Assembly (NCBI GenBank): GCA_020250445.1
Contig: JADCEF010000051.1
Span: forward strand, 1 to 44,006
Source of the DNA: Rhodobacter sp.
GTDB taxonomy: Bacteria > Pseudomonadota > Alphaproteobacteria > Rhodobacterales > Rhodobacteraceae
DNA: 44,006 nucleotides
Direction: 5' to 3'
Position 1 is the stretch's first letter. Each line of letters opens with the position of its first letter. The notes beneath the pieces were generated by a model. The model saw nothing but the letters and a program-made list of their open reading frames with translations, ran no database searches and was not told the DNA's origin. The position numbers and the translations under genes are program-made. Positions 9,105 to 17,896 of the stretch are shown here, piece by piece.

Positions 9105-10394
9105 TCATTCTGTCGCAAGGACTTGCACATCTGATCGGCCCGAAACCGGTCGCATGGCCCGGCCGACGGTGTGGTGAAAGCTGCCGTCAGGACGCACCGC
9201 AGCCGATGACCGCCTTGCGCCCGGGTTGAAGCTGCCACTGGCACGAGATTGCTGCAGCGCAGTGCTTTGCACAACAGCATCGCCGGACACTTGCACGGCG
9301 ACAGCCCCGGTGGCGCATCTGCGTCGCGCCCGGGCCCTCTGGAGCCAAGACCGAAGCCTCACCCGACGGGACCGCGGTGCAAGACGATCCCCTCCGGCAT
9401 ACGTCGGTCTGCCGTCGGACACCACCGCGCAGCCGGTGCTGGCGCGCATCAGGCTGCCGTCCTGGCGCACCACCGCGCCGTCGTCGCGCAGGATGTCGAT
9501 GAGCGGCACGTGGCGGCCCTTGAACCGGCCCGCGCCGCACAGGAACACATGCCCCGGGGTCACCCCGGTGCCATGGAAGTCGAGCACATGCGCAACGTCA
9601 TTGACAAAGGTCCGGGTGACGCGGGCCGGCTCGAGCGTGCCGGTTTTGTCAGGGGACAGCACCATATCGCCGGGGCGGATCGCCGCGATGGGCTTGGTGG
9701 TGCCGTCGGCGAGGAGGATGAGGGTGTGGGGGAGGAAGCAGTAGTCGGATGCCGATGATAAGTCTTCAAGCATTCTTAGGTATGGCGCCATTTCTTCGGG
9801 ACTTAGTTGACGCCCTAACTCCTTTTCACGATCATTCACTTGGCGAATGACAATGTCGGCAAGTCTTCCACCAAGGTCCTTGTTCCAACCTATCGCATTT
9901 GCTTTCCCCCCACCTTTCAAAGCTGGAGGGCTTGCATCTAAGCCCATCAACTGGCCCGCGAACTGCGCAACTGAATTGCTGTTATAGTTCAGGAGTACTG
10001 CCGCTGGACCATAAGGCACTTTAAGCTTATTGACAACTGCAGGCGCGCTTCCTGCCTTTTGCCAAATTCTTCTGACATCCGCTTCAGACCCGGAGTACGC
10101 TTTGGCAAACGTAATATTGTTTTCAGAACCCCATTCAGACATAAACTTTCCATTTTTAAGTGCTGACGCGATTTCTGGCTTGAACAAATCCTGTCGTGAA
10201 AGTTGGTGCATGAAGATTTTGTCGCCTGGGGTAAACGGCCCACCTGCAGTCTTGCCAAAACCTTTCTTATCTGTTGCGAATCCCTGAATTTCACCCACCG
10301 TTCTACCATCCGCATCTTTCAAAACCCAGAATGCATGCGAACCGAATGACGCCAAAAGTGGAAGTTGCGCAATTTCTATTGTCCAGTCAGCCAT
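9105..10394 (-). CDS. Effector-like protein with C-terminal HINT autoprocessing domain
   Basis: 429 residues. Residues 1-215 form a globular domain I cannot name. It contains FGSHAFWVLKDADG (His20) and NYNSNSVAQFAGQLMG (136-151), a His plus Asn/Ser layout that recalls papain-like or NlpC/P60-like folds only loosely. From Cys219 (DYCFLPHTLILL) a HINT domain follows, with RPGDMVLSPDKTG and the block-B motif VTPGHVFLCGAG (His282). HINT domains cleave or splice beside the first Cys, and in polymorphic toxins they release the adjoining module. After TGCAV (about residue 330) the chain no longer matches the sister copies and becomes Arg/Ala-rich, so the true C-terminus is probably lost. The ATG at 10394 overlaps the upstream stop by 8 nt. 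An upstream in-frame ATG at 10532 lies inside the preceding gene. Confidence 0.65.
   Translation of the reverse strand: MADWTIEIAQLPLLASFGSHAFWVLKDADGRTVGEIQGFATDKKGFGKTAGGPFTPGDKIFMHQLSRQDLFKPEIASALKNGKFMSEWGSENNITFAKAYSGSEADVRRIWQKAGSAPAVVNKLKVPYGPAAVLLNYNSNSVAQFAGQLMGLDASPPALKGGGKANAIGWNKDLGGRLADIVIRQVNDREKELGRQLSPEEMAPYLRMLEDLSSASDYCFLPHTLILLADGTTKPIAAIRPGDMVLSPDKTGTLEPARVTRTFVNDVAHVLDFHGTGVTPGHVFLCGAGRFKGRHVPLIDILRDDGAVVRQDGSLMRASTGCAVVSDGRPTYAGGDRLAPRSRRVRLRSWLQRARARRRCATGAVAVQVSGDAVVQSTALQQSRASGSFNPGARRSSAAVRPDGSFHHTVGRAMRPVSGRSDVQVLATE
9424..9703 (-). repeat. HINT-coding DNA repeat, copy 1
   Basis: About 280 bp nearly identical to 11850-12183 and, over its first part in plus coordinates, to 10926-11116. 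It encodes the HINT segment from TTKPIAAIRPGD to STGCAV. This is the only copy that retains the upstream Cys block. Confidence 0.85.
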
Positions 10395-10833
10395 GTGATA
10401 CCTCATACGCGACGCGAAGGTCTGAGGGCGTTGAAACAGCCCGCAGGATTTCAATTGTGACAGTCCAAGTGGTAGATTTTCGAGGTCCAAAGATAGTCTC
10501 ACCGTCAGGATTCCAGCCATACAGTATCTCAAAATTGCTTGTGCTTACGGTGCTTACGTTCTTGCATATCTGTGCAGTGCAGGAGAATCCGTCATTCCTC
10601 AGAATTGCTATCGCTTCCTTAATGCTTCGCCCCTGCAGCCTTTTGAAGCTCACCGCGCGTAGTCCTTCAACGTTTTCAGCGATTCTACCCGAATCCGTCG
10701 AAATATCTGCCTCATCTATTATCGAACTATATCGCCATGTGTCGCCATCACAGCCTGCAACAAGAAAAGCTATCACTGTGAATTCTTTCCAACAACCAAT
10801 AGGCTTAAGGAGGAGATGCGTTGGCATTCTCAT
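10387..10833 (-). CDS. Putative lipoprotein, possible immunity protein
   Basis: A 148-residue product with a lipoprotein signal (FTVIAFLVAGC, lipobox VAGC, modified Cys28) followed by Asp at +2, which usually means retention in the inner membrane. The mature part includes GRSIKEAIAILRNDGFSC and matches no family I know. Composition is clearly lower in GC than the surrounding genome. Its start overlaps the preceding stop as ATGA (10833-10830), and its end overlaps the effector start by 8 nt. A small exported protein coupled to a HINT effector fits an immunity role, by context only. An alternative start is the second Met two codons in. Confidence 0.55.
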   Translation of the reverse strand: MRMPTHLLLKPIGCWKEFTVIAFLVAGCDGDTWRYSSIIDEADISTDSGRIAENVEGLRAVSFKRLQGRSIKEAIAILRNDGFSCTAQICKNVSTVSTSNFEILYGWNPDGETIFGPRKSTTWTVTIEILRAVSTPSDLRVAYEVSHG

Positions 10834-11213
10834 ATCTGAACACCGCAGTTTAAGTTTGCATCTGGAGCCCGAACCGTCCCGCCCGCCTCGCCTGGAAGCC
10901 TGATCGCCGAGCGCACCCAGCCCCTGGTGCCATCCGCCGCCACAACCTCGATCAGCCGGTCGCCGTCGGAGCCCACCGCGCAGCCGGTGCTGGCGCGCAT
11001 CAGGCTGCCGTCCTGGCGCACCACCGCGCCGTCATCGCGCAGGATGTCGATGAGCGGCACATGGCGGCCCTGGAGCTGGCCCGCGCCGCAGAGGAACACA
11101 TGGCCGGGGGTCTCCCCGATCTTGACCTTTTCATCAATAAGAAGTTTATCATTATAAGCCCAGTCGGCTATGGTTCCCAGTAACAGCAATTCACTGCGCG
11201 AACGGTCACTCAT
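10830..11213 (-). CDS. Chimeric short ORF: unique N-terminus plus HINT fragment
   Basis: 127 residues. The first 33 (MSDRSRSELLLLGTIADWAY onward) are unique and low in GC. From ETPGHVFLCGAG onward the protein equals the second half of the HINT domain in the neighbouring copies, through STGCAVGSDGDRLIEVV, then ends in its own tail. The Cys block needed for HINT chemistry is absent, so it cannot autoprocess by itself. It looks like a recombination product between an immunity-type gene and a HINT cassette. Start ATGA overlaps the end region of the upstream frame; the end overlaps the lipoprotein start as ATGA. Confidence 0.45.
   Translation of the reverse strand: MSDRSRSELLLLGTIADWAYNDKLLIDEKVKIGETPGHVFLCGAGQLQGRHVPLIDILRDDGAVVRQDGSLMRASTGCAVGSDGDRLIEVVAADGTRGWVRSAIRLPGEAGGTVRAPDANLNCGVQI
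10926..11116 (-). repeat. HINT-coding DNA repeat, copy 2 (partial)
   Basis: About 190 bp shared with copies 1 and 3, covering TPGHVF to the DRLIEVV segment. The upstream half of the domain is missing and replaced by unrelated low-GC sequence. Confidence 0.85.
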
Positions 11214-11649
11214 TTCTCAGGTCCCTCACTATTTCGTTCATGCGCGTAACGTACAGTATTATTTGCCTGCCAGGCGCATCGAAATGCAGATCGCTGTACC
11301 AGAGCATCGAAAGTGGCAGGGGAGACCAGTAGTAGAGGTGAAGGACACTCTGATCTCCGTAAAGCCTCGGCAGGCGAGAACCGGAACGCCCGAAGCAAGT
11401 TCGTGCTCAATAGACCAGCAGAACCCGGTACCAGGCGCATTCCTGATAAAGAAAGCTTCCTGTTTCCTCGGATGTCTTGTAAGCAAGATCGGCCTCTGCA
11501 ACGATCGTCTCGAAAAACTGGTCGCGGGTGCGCAGTATCCGGTCGGCGAGGTTCGCTGCCAGAATATCCACCACAACCACCAGGATGACGATCAGAAAAC
11601 CCCGCCAGATAAGCCGCCGCTTCCGAACCCGCGCCACGCCGCCCTCCAT
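11206..11649 (-). pseudogene. Small membrane protein with an in-frame TGA
   Basis: One continuous frame of 147 codons with a single internal TGA at 11409-11407. Before it: a basic N-terminus and a membrane segment (RGFLIVILVVVVDILAANLA), then EADLAYKTSEETGSFLYQEC. After it the frame still reads as good protein: DQSVLHLYYWSPLPLSMLWY, then HFDAPGRQIILYVTRMNEIV, ending in RDLRNE and a stop at 11208-11206. Coding character on both sides of the stop argues for a recent nonsense mutation, with readthrough or a sequencing error as alternatives. Position after a HINT cassette suggests an immunity-type protein. Another frame runs across it but is only a shadow. Confidence 0.55.
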
Positions 11650-12183
11650 GGCCTGTTGACCTGCGCGCCGAAGGCACCCTCCGCGCGCTTCTTTTCCGCA
11701 TATGGACCATAATCGTACCGGCTATGACCGGCGCGCCCGGCAGTGTAACGCCCCTGTCACAGATTGTCCCGCCCGCCCGCGCGATCAGGGCGCTGACCGT
11801 CACCTCACCCGTTGCCCCGGCAACGCGCATCCCGGCGCGCGGACGACCCGTGGTGCCGTCTGCCCCCACAACCTCGATCAGCCGGTCCGCATCAGAGCCC
11901 ACCGCACAGCCGGTGCTGGCGCGCATCAGGCTGCCGTCCTGGCGCACCACCGCACCGTCGTTGCGCAGGATGTCGATGAGCGGCACGTGGCGGCCCTGGA
12001 ACCGGCCCGCGCCGCACAGGAACACATGGCCCGGCGTCACCCCGGTGCCGTGGAAATCGGGCACATGCGCCACGTCATTGACAAAGGTGCGGGTGACGCG
12101 GGCAGGCACGAGCGTGCCGGTTTTGTCAGGGGACAGCACCATATCGCCGGGGCGGATCGCCGCGATGGGCCTGGTGGTGCTGC
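11650..12183 (-). pseudogene. 5'-truncated HINT-domain gene
   Basis: The frame from 12183 downward reads STTRPIAAIRPGDMVLSPDK, then the whole HINT body to STGCAVGSDADRLIEVVG, and a 3' extension ending in a GGTICDRGVTLPGAPVIAG segment. Just upstream of 12183 a TGA closes the frame and the similarity to copy 1 stops, so the Cys block and any N-terminal domain are gone. The only ATG is inside the domain (12142). The frame stays open to 11210, but that part lies over the membrane-protein gene and is taken as non-coding. Confidence 0.6.
11850..12183 (-). repeat. HINT-coding DNA repeat, copy 3
   Basis: About 334 bp; the longest shared block. It matches copy 1 from 12183 down to the TGCAV codons, and matches copy 2 further, through DRLIEVV. 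Confidence 0.85.
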
Positions 12184-12249
12184 TTCATGGCGAGGACCCA
12201 AGGGAGTCACGCATCAGGCACCGGGGCAATCCGGCTTGATCAGGTGACG

Positions 12250-13108
12250 GAAGCCAAGCACCCTGTCCTGCACGGCGCGCCGCTTCATAAGCGCGGCGAA
12301 AGGGGAAACGGTGGGCTTTCTTGCGGACGGAACGTCCCGGCTGTCCCTGCCCGGTTGCCGCAAGTCGCGTCAAACCGCCGCCCAAAGTGCGTGGCGCAGC
12401 CATTCCAGTACGCGGGCAAACCTGTGCGACGTGCCTCCTGCCCCCGGTATCCGGGGCCGGTCCCGGTGCTTCCTGCCCGGTGTCTGCGCCATGCCCTGTC
12501 TCCGGGGCCATGCGTCTGCCCGCAGGTCATTTTCCTGCCCTGTCTTTCGGCGGCTTCCGAAAGTCTGTCCTGGAGCGACTGCTTTGGTCGGTTTGCCCTG
12601 TTTCGGGGAAGTTGCGCATCCGGCGATGTGCAGGGCCTGTGGGCAGGACGGTGCTGCGGCCAGCATCGGCGGCACTTCAGCCGTGCAGACGGGCGGGGCC
12701 TGAGCGGCCGGGTCAACCTGCACAATCCCGGTCAGGCTCACATCGGCGACCGACGGGTGCCGTGCCGCCAAGGTCGCCGCAGGCGCGCTGAAGAGGGTCG
12801 AACCCGCGGCAAAGCCGCAGACCGCAACGGGGACGCGGCTGTGGCGTGCTTGTCCCCAAGAAATCAGTCCGCCGCGCGCTTCGCGATCTGCGGTTTCCTG
12901 TGCGCGGCTTTCAAGAAGACCCTTCGTTTCTTGCCCCCCTCCTGACGCGCACCGGTCACCGTTGGTGCAAGCCTGCGGTCGTTTCATGCAGGATCGATGG
13001 AAACCCCGCCATCGCATGCCAGAACAGGGTGACGGGTGCGGCAATGCCGGGTCGACAATCCTGATGCCGCCGCAACGAAGTCAGGAACCAACCCAAAAGG
13101 AGTCTCCA
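12250..13108. other. Long stretch without a convincing gene
   Basis: About 860 bases between the truncated HINT gene and the barrel gene. A minus-strand frame (12370-13044) includes a stretch that could be a remnant of an exported protein (RVPVAVCGFAAGSTLFSAPA), but neither a clean start nor a family is visible. The plus-strand frames look random. Probably degraded island DNA. Confidence 0.5.
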
Positions 13109-13723
13109 GTGACAGCAAGAACCACAGTTTTCGGCGTCATCTTCGCCTGCCTCGCTTCGGCGGCAGCCGCGCAGGACAGCGGGGGTTTCACCCTTCGGGC
13201 GTTCGGCGGGCTGTCCGATCTTCAGGGAACCGATATTTCCTTGCGTGGATTGACTTCGGCGGGCTCGTTTTCATCAAGCACGATCGCAGGCGGTGCCGTG
13301 GGCTACGATTATCCCGACAGCCCCTGGCGGTCGGAAATCGAGTTTGCCTACAGGTCCAGCGAAGCCAGCGGCAAGGTCACCGGCGACTATGCCAGCACCT
13401 CCATCATGCTGAACGGACGCTACAGCTTTCCCACAAGCGGGCCCGTTACGCCCTATGTCGGTGCCGGCCTTGGCTTCATTACAGAGATCGACTTTGATGT
13501 GACCTCAAAGCCAAACGCGGGACAGTACAACGACCGGGGCGGTCTGGCCGGCCAGATCATGCTGGGCGCGGACTGGTCGCTGAATGAAACATGGACGCTT
13601 TTCGGCGAGGTGCGTTACTTCACCACGGCAGACACCCCGACATTGAAGAACAAGGCCGGTGACACGCTGAAGGCAAGCTACCGAAGCACGGACGTTGTTG
13701 TCGGTGTGACTTACAACTTCTAG
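13109..13723 (+). CDS. Outer-membrane beta-barrel protein (OmpA-N/opacity-like)
   Basis: A 204-residue exported barrel of the eight-stranded OmpA N-terminal or opacity-protein type. It has a signal peptide (cleavage at AAA-QD), alternating amphipathic strands such as GAVGYDYPDSPWRSEIEFAY, TPYVGAGLGFITEIDF, GQIMLGADWSLNETWTLFGE, and a final strand ending in YNF, the C-terminal aromatic that outer-membrane barrels use for assembly. The GTG start is set by a strong AAAAGGAG 8 nt upstream. It lacks a peptidoglycan-binding OmpA domain. Convergent with the LytTR gene. Confidence 0.85.
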   Translation: MTARTTVFGVIFACLASAAAAQDSGGFTLRAFGGLSDLQGTDISLRGLTSAGSFSSSTIAGGAVGYDYPDSPWRSEIEFAYRSSEASGKVTGDYASTSIMLNGRYSFPTSGPVTPYVGAGLGFITEIDFDVTSKPNAGQYNDRGGLAGQIMLGADWSLNETWTLFGEVRYFTTADTPTLKNKAGDTLKASYRSTDVVVGVTYNF

Positions 13724-13734
13724 GCCGCAGAACG

Positions 13735-13777
13735 CCGCAAGCCCGGGCGCGGATGGTGATCTGCCTCAGGCTTGCGG
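13735..13777 (+). terminator. Hairpin after the barrel gene
   Basis: A 9-bp inverted repeat, CCGCAAGCC with GGCTTGCGG, with a 25-nt loop, starts 11 bases after the stop. The long loop and lack of a T tract make termination uncertain. The rest of 13778-14052 holds nothing recognised. Confidence 0.4.
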
Positions 13778-14052
13778 ACAGAATCGCGGCTGCATGTCCC
13801 GACCGGATCGGTCCTTGTCGTGCAAGGAAGGGTCATGCCGACCTGTCGAGGCTGTCCACGATCATCTTCGACAGGACGGGTATCCGTCTTCACGTGCCCG
13901 GTGCCCCGCATCGTACAGGGCCGTGCCTGCTGTCGGGCGGTGCCTTCAACGTCCGGCGGCAGGCAAGGCGCGGCTTGCCCGTCAGATGCTGCCAATGACA
14001 AAGACAGGTTGATTGCCTTTTTCCGGGTGCTTTCCGTGCTGTGACAAGGCAA

Positions 14053-15003
14053 TCAACCCGCTCGTCGCTCGTCTGTCGGTCCTGCAGCGCCAACGGCCAG
14101 ATCGCGCGCGCCACGTTCGGCATTCTTGATGCCGCGCTCTGTCATGGCAGCGCGCAGGGCAGCCCGGTTCGCGCGGCTGACCGGCACACTCAGCCCGGTG
14201 ACAAGCTTGCACACCAGGCCTGCCCCCTGGCCCTGAAGCGACTCAACGTGTTTGAGTGCAACCCAATGCGAACGGTGCACGACCATTCCGGGAATGATCC
14301 GCACCGCAGAAACCGCACGGCTGAACGACATCAGGATCAGCGTGTTGCCTTGTGTCGTGTAGACACGCAGGTAATGCAGCTCCGCTGAAAGCGCAACGAT
14401 ATCGCGGCCAAGGTTGACCGGGATCCGGGCAAGAAGCTCGACAAGATCAGGATCGACCTTTCCTTTGTCCGCCTCTGCCGGGCCGTCGGTTCTGGGCTGA
14501 ACTGTCTCTTGCCCGTCATTCTGTTGCTGGGACAGCATCAGCAATCGCGGTGCATTCAACAGGACCCAGAACAGAACCACCTGCCCACCGCTGGACCGGA
14601 ATTCGTTGAAGAACTCACCAAGAGTGGCATCATCGCCCCCAAGGTCCGATGCGGAAAACCGGAGCACCTGTTCCAGCACAAACAGGGAAAGCATCGCAAA
14701 GACCAGGGCACCGATGACGCCGCCCGCCAGAACAAGCAGAAGAGGGGGCAGTGTGGCTGCCACACGGAACCGGCCAAGGAGGATCTGGACAGTTTCAAGT
14801 ATCACGATTGCCAGGGCGGAGTGAACGAACCAGAAGATGAGACGCTCGAAAAATGCCAGGTCCTGCGACGCGGATGGATTGAGCAGAGTGATCCCTATGG
14901 CCAAAGCCGCGCCGGAAGCGCACAGATAGCCCACCCAGGACGTGCGGGGGTCGATCCCGGTTCCCATGCGGCCCAGCACGTCGAGCAGGGATTGTTGCTT
15001 CAC
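14053..15003 (-). CDS. Membrane-anchored LytTR-family transcription regulator
   Basis: 316 residues. The N-terminal half has about four membrane segments (near residues 22-40, 52-72, 82-108 and 128-150), followed by a polar linker. The C-terminal LytTR DNA-binding domain (about 195-295) shows DIVALSAELHYLRVYT, ILMSFSRAVSAVRI, GMVVHRSHWVAL and the closing GLSVPVSRANRAALRAA. LytTR proteins normally bind short direct repeats upstream of targets. Here sensing and DNA binding are in one membrane protein with no kinase beside it. The GTG start follows GACAGAGCGAGG. Confidence 0.85.
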   Translation of the reverse strand: MKQQSLLDVLGRMGTGIDPRTSWVGYLCASGAALAIGITLLNPSASQDLAFFERLIFWFVHSALAIVILETVQILLGRFRVAATLPPLLLVLAGGVIGALVFAMLSLFVLEQVLRFSASDLGGDDATLGEFFNEFRSSGGQVVLFWVLLNAPRLLMLSQQQNDGQETVQPRTDGPAEADKGKVDPDLVELLARIPVNLGRDIVALSAELHYLRVYTTQGNTLILMSFSRAVSAVRIIPGMVVHRSHWVALKHVESLQGQGAGLVCKLVTGLSVPVSRANRAALRAAMTERGIKNAERGARDLAVGAAGPTDERRAG

Positions 15004-15495
15004 CCGGGCCTCGCTCTGTCCCTGTTGCGGTCGTGGACGTAGGATCGACTAAGCCACCACGACAGGAAGAATGCAACAGTCGGCGCAATCCGGCTGACCG
15101 GTTCCCCCGGCAAGGTCAGGGGCGGCCTGACGGGCCACCCTTCGGGTCCTGGGGCCTTGGCTCCTGTTGCGGGGCCATCGGTCGGGGTGGCGATTTGACC
15201 CCTGTCTGCCAGGGTGCCGGCCGCGCCCCGGCGGTGATCCGGCGGTGATCCGGCCTGCGGGTCTTTCCTGGGTCGGCGTCCGGTGGGGGGCCGACCGGCA
15301 GGGCGGTTGCCGCGCCGCCAGGGGGGCAGACGCGCCGTGTCGAAGGCTGGCGGCGCGGTATCCGGCGGGTCGTCCGGCTTGATCCCGGGCATACGTCACG
15401 ATCCGGCCGTGACGGGTCATGCCGGGCCTTCAACCTTCGGAAGGCCGCTGAAGACGCGGCCACCGCAGGGGTGAAAGGACGGACCCGGCCACCAT
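15004..15495. other. Intergenic upstream of the LytTR gene
   Basis: About 490 GC-rich bases. The only pattern I noted is a short tandem of ggcggtgatcc at about 15231-15252. No gene is convincing. The LytTR promoter must lie near 15010-15100. Confidence 0.45.
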
Positions 15496-15694
15496 GGCAG
15501 GGGCATCGCCCTTGGCCCAGCGCCGCGCTGATCCTTGCCCAGCCGGGGGCCAAAGCCCCCGGCCAGCGCCCGCCCCGCCCCCGGCGGGCGCTTGTCGCCC
15601 GCCGGGTCGGGCGCTGGCCTCTGTTTCTCCCGGACATTCGGGTCTACAGGGCACCTGCCCGTGCGGGCGGGGGAAACGCGGGTCGCGTTTCCCC
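15496..15694 (+). repeat. Multi-hairpin repeat, copy B
   Basis: About 199 bp. The first palindrome is degenerate. ccgggggc-caaa-gcccccgg at 15543-15562 is perfect. The outer stem gccagcgcccg/cgggcgctggc encloses an inner GC-rich hairpin, and the end hairpin gggaaacgcg-ggt-cgcgtttccc covers 15671-15693. It is followed about 38 bp later by copy C in the same orientation. Confidence 0.9.
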
Positions 15695-15731
15695 GCCCGG
15701 ACGGGCGTTCTCGCGGATGCCCGGTCTCCCT

Positions 15732-15928
15732 GGCAGGGGCCATCGCCCCTGCCACTGCGCTACGCTAATCCTTGCCCAGCCGGGGGCCAAAGCCCCCGGC
15801 CAGCGCCCGCCCGCCCCTGGAGGGCGCTTCGCCCCCGCCGGGTCGGGCGCTGGCATGCCGCGTTCCCGGACCTGCCGGTCTACGGGGCACCGTCCCGCAG
15901 GGGCGGAGGAAACGCGGGTCGCGTTTCC
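15732..15928 (+). repeat. Multi-hairpin repeat, copy C
   Basis: The cleanest unit. Hairpins are at 15732-15753 (9-bp stem, loop catc) and 15780-15799 (8-bp stem, loop caaa). A long stem pairs 15799-15809 with 15844-15854 (11 bp) around an inner gggcg/cgccc fold. The end hairpin is at 15908-15928 (9-bp stem, loop ggt). It is tandem with copy B (period about 236 bp) and inverted relative to copy A. It ends about 80 bp beyond the metG 3' end. Confidence 0.9.
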
Positions 15929-16006
15929 CGGTCCCTCCCGGCCGGATTCACCAGATCAGGCTCCGGGCAGGATCTTGCCACGGCTTGACCGCGCTGACCA
16001 AAGGTT

Positions 16007-17725
16007 TTACCCGCGCACCCCGGAAAACCGCTGCTGCCAGTCTGCCCGTTCGTCATCCGTGATCTTGCGGAACAGGTTCTCCGGCACGGTGAAGGCATGT
16101 CCCGGCGGCAGGGCGCGCAGCGCCTCGCCGATGTGATCGGGCCAGGTCCAGTCGGCACTGCCCAAGGCAGCCATCATCGTGGCGGCGGCATCGGGGATGA
16201 AGGGTCGCGACAGAATGGCATAGACGCGGATCAGGTTCAGCGACAGACGCACGATCACCTCGGCCCGGGCCGGATCGGTCTTCACCGCAGACCAGGGCGC
16301 GGCGGCTTGCAGATATTCGTTGCCCGCCACCCAGATGCCGCGCAGCTCTGCCGCGGCCTTGCGGATGTCCATCGCCTCCATCAGCGCCTCAAAGTCGCGC
16401 ACCCTCGCGCCCAGATCGGCAATCAGTGTGGTTTCCTGCGGCCCGAAGGCCCCGCCCGCCGGCACCGTATCGCCCAGCTTCGAGGCGGCGAATTTGGTGA
16501 CGCGCGACACCAGGTTGCCCAGCACATCGGCCAGATCCTTGTTGACCGAGGCCTGGAAGTTTTCCCAGGTGAATTCGCTGTCGGCATTTTCCGGCGCATG
16601 CGACAGCAGCCACCAGCGCCAGTAATCCGCGGGCAGGATCGACAGCGCCTGATCCATGAACACGCCGCGCCCCTGGCTGGTGGAAAACTGGCCACCGTCA
16701 TAGTTCAGGTAATTGAAGGACTTGATGTAATCCACCAGTTTCCACGGCTCGCCCGACCCCATGATCGTGGCGGGAAAGCTGAGCGTGTGGAAAGGCACGT
16801 TGTCCTTGCCCATGAACTGGACATAGCGCACATCCGCAGCCCCCTTGTCGGTGCGCCACCAGCGTTCCCAGTCGGCTTCCGCCAGGCCGTTGGCATCGGC
16901 CCATTCGGCGGCGCAGGCGATGTATTCGATGGGCGCGTCGAACCAGACATAGAAGACCTTGCCTTCCATGCCGGGCCAGGGCTGATCGCCCTTGCGGACC
17001 GGCACGCCCCAGAAGAGATCGCGGGTGATGCCCCGGTCCTGCAGCCCTTCGCCGTCATTCAGCCATTTGCGCGCGATGGATGTGGTCAGGATCGGCCAGT
17101 CCGACTTGCTGTCGATCCAGGCTTCCAGCCTGTCGCGCAAGGCGCGCTGGCGCAGGTAAAGGTGCTTGGTTTCCCGCACCTCAAGATCGGTGGAGCCGGA
17201 TATGGCCGAACGGGGGTTGATCAGATCGGTCGGGTCCAGCTGCTTGGTGCAGTTTTCGCACTGGTCGCCCCGCGCCCTGTCATAACCGCAGTTCGGGCAG
17301 GTGCCTTCGATATAGCGGTCGGGCAGGAACCGGTTGTCGGCGACCGAGAAGACCTGCTTTTCGCTGACCTCTTCGATCAGGCCGTTTTCGGCAAGCTTTC
17401 CGGCGAAATGCTGGGTCAGACGGTGGTTGCGCTGGCTGGACGAGCGGCCGAAATGATCGAAGGACAGGCGGAAACCGTCGGCGATGCCCTTTTGCACCGC
17501 GTGCATTTCGGCGCAGAATTCTTCCACCGGTTTGCCGGCCTTGGCGGCGGCCAGTTCGGCCGGGGTGCCGTGTTCATCCGTGGCGCAGAGAAACAGCACC
17601 TCGTGCCCGCGCCCGCGCAGGAAACGCGCATAAAGGTCGGCGGGAAGCTGCGATCCCACCAGGTTGCCCAGGTGCTTGATTCCGTTGATATAGGGGATGG
17701 CAGAGGTGATCAGAATCCGGGCCAT
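16007..17725 (-). CDS. metG: Methionyl-tRNA synthetase
   Basis: Charges tRNA-Met in the cytoplasm. The 572-residue class I synthetase has the HIGH-type motif HLGN near residue 18 after [13 protein letters not shown] four-Cys zinc knuckle ([17 protein letters not shown]) and the [13 protein letters not shown] loop, the KMSKS equivalent in this subfamily, are also present. The anticodon-binding helical domain is complete ([10 protein letters not shown], ending [11 protein letters not shown]). There is no C-terminal dimerisation domain, as usual for this short type. Monocistronic by spacing; the repeat array lies just past its 3' end. Confidence 0.96.
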   Translation of the reverse strand: MARILITSAIPYINGIKHLGNLVGSQLPADLYARFLRGRGHEVLFLCATDEHGTPAELAAAKAGKPVEEFCAEMHAVQKGIADGFRLSFDHFGRSSSQRNHRLTQHFAGKLAENGLIEEVSEKQVFSVADNRFLPDRYIEGTCPNCGYDRARGDQCENCTKQLDPTDLINPRSAISGSTDLEVRETKHLYLRQRALRDRLEAWIDSKSDWPILTTSIARKWLNDGEGLQDRGITRDLFWGVPVRKGDQPWPGMEGKVFYVWFDAPIEYIACAAEWADANGLAEADWERWWRTDKGAADVRYVQFMGKDNVPFHTLSFPATIMGSGEPWKLVDYIKSFNYLNYDGGQFSTSQGRGVFMDQALSILPADYWRWWLLSHAPENADSEFTWENFQASVNKDLADVLGNLVSRVTKFAASKLGDTVPAGGAFGPQETTLIADLGARVRDFEALMEAMDIRKAAAELRGIWVAGNEYLQAAAPWSAVKTDPARAEVIVRLSLNLIRVYAILSRPFIPDAAATMMAALGSADWTWPDHIGEALRALPPGHAFTVPENLFRKITDDERADWQQRFSGVRG

Positions 17726-17896
17726 GCGCGCGCCTTCCTGTAACAGTCCGCGCCTGCTTTAGCGCAAGCCCCGGCCAAGGGCCAGAAGGCGGGTGCAGCG
17801 CCGCGCGAAGGGGGCTGTCTGCGCCGCCCCCCCTCTTGCCCTGCGGGCGCTTCACCCCACATGCGCACAGGTCTGCGAACAGGACCGGGCCGGGGT

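Noticed and set aside
11210-12142. Reading 11210-12142 as one 310-residue HINT protein
   Set aside because: Past about 11650 it lies over the membrane-protein gene in another frame, where the membrane-protein translation is far more protein-like.
12370-13044. 224-codon minus-strand frame as a gene upstream of the HINT array
   Set aside because: Irregular Arg/Pro/Ala composition, no clear start and no recognisable domain; at most a remnant.
15496-15928. CRISPR array
   Set aside because: The units are about 200 bp, structured throughout and lack short identical repeats with unique spacers; no cas genes.
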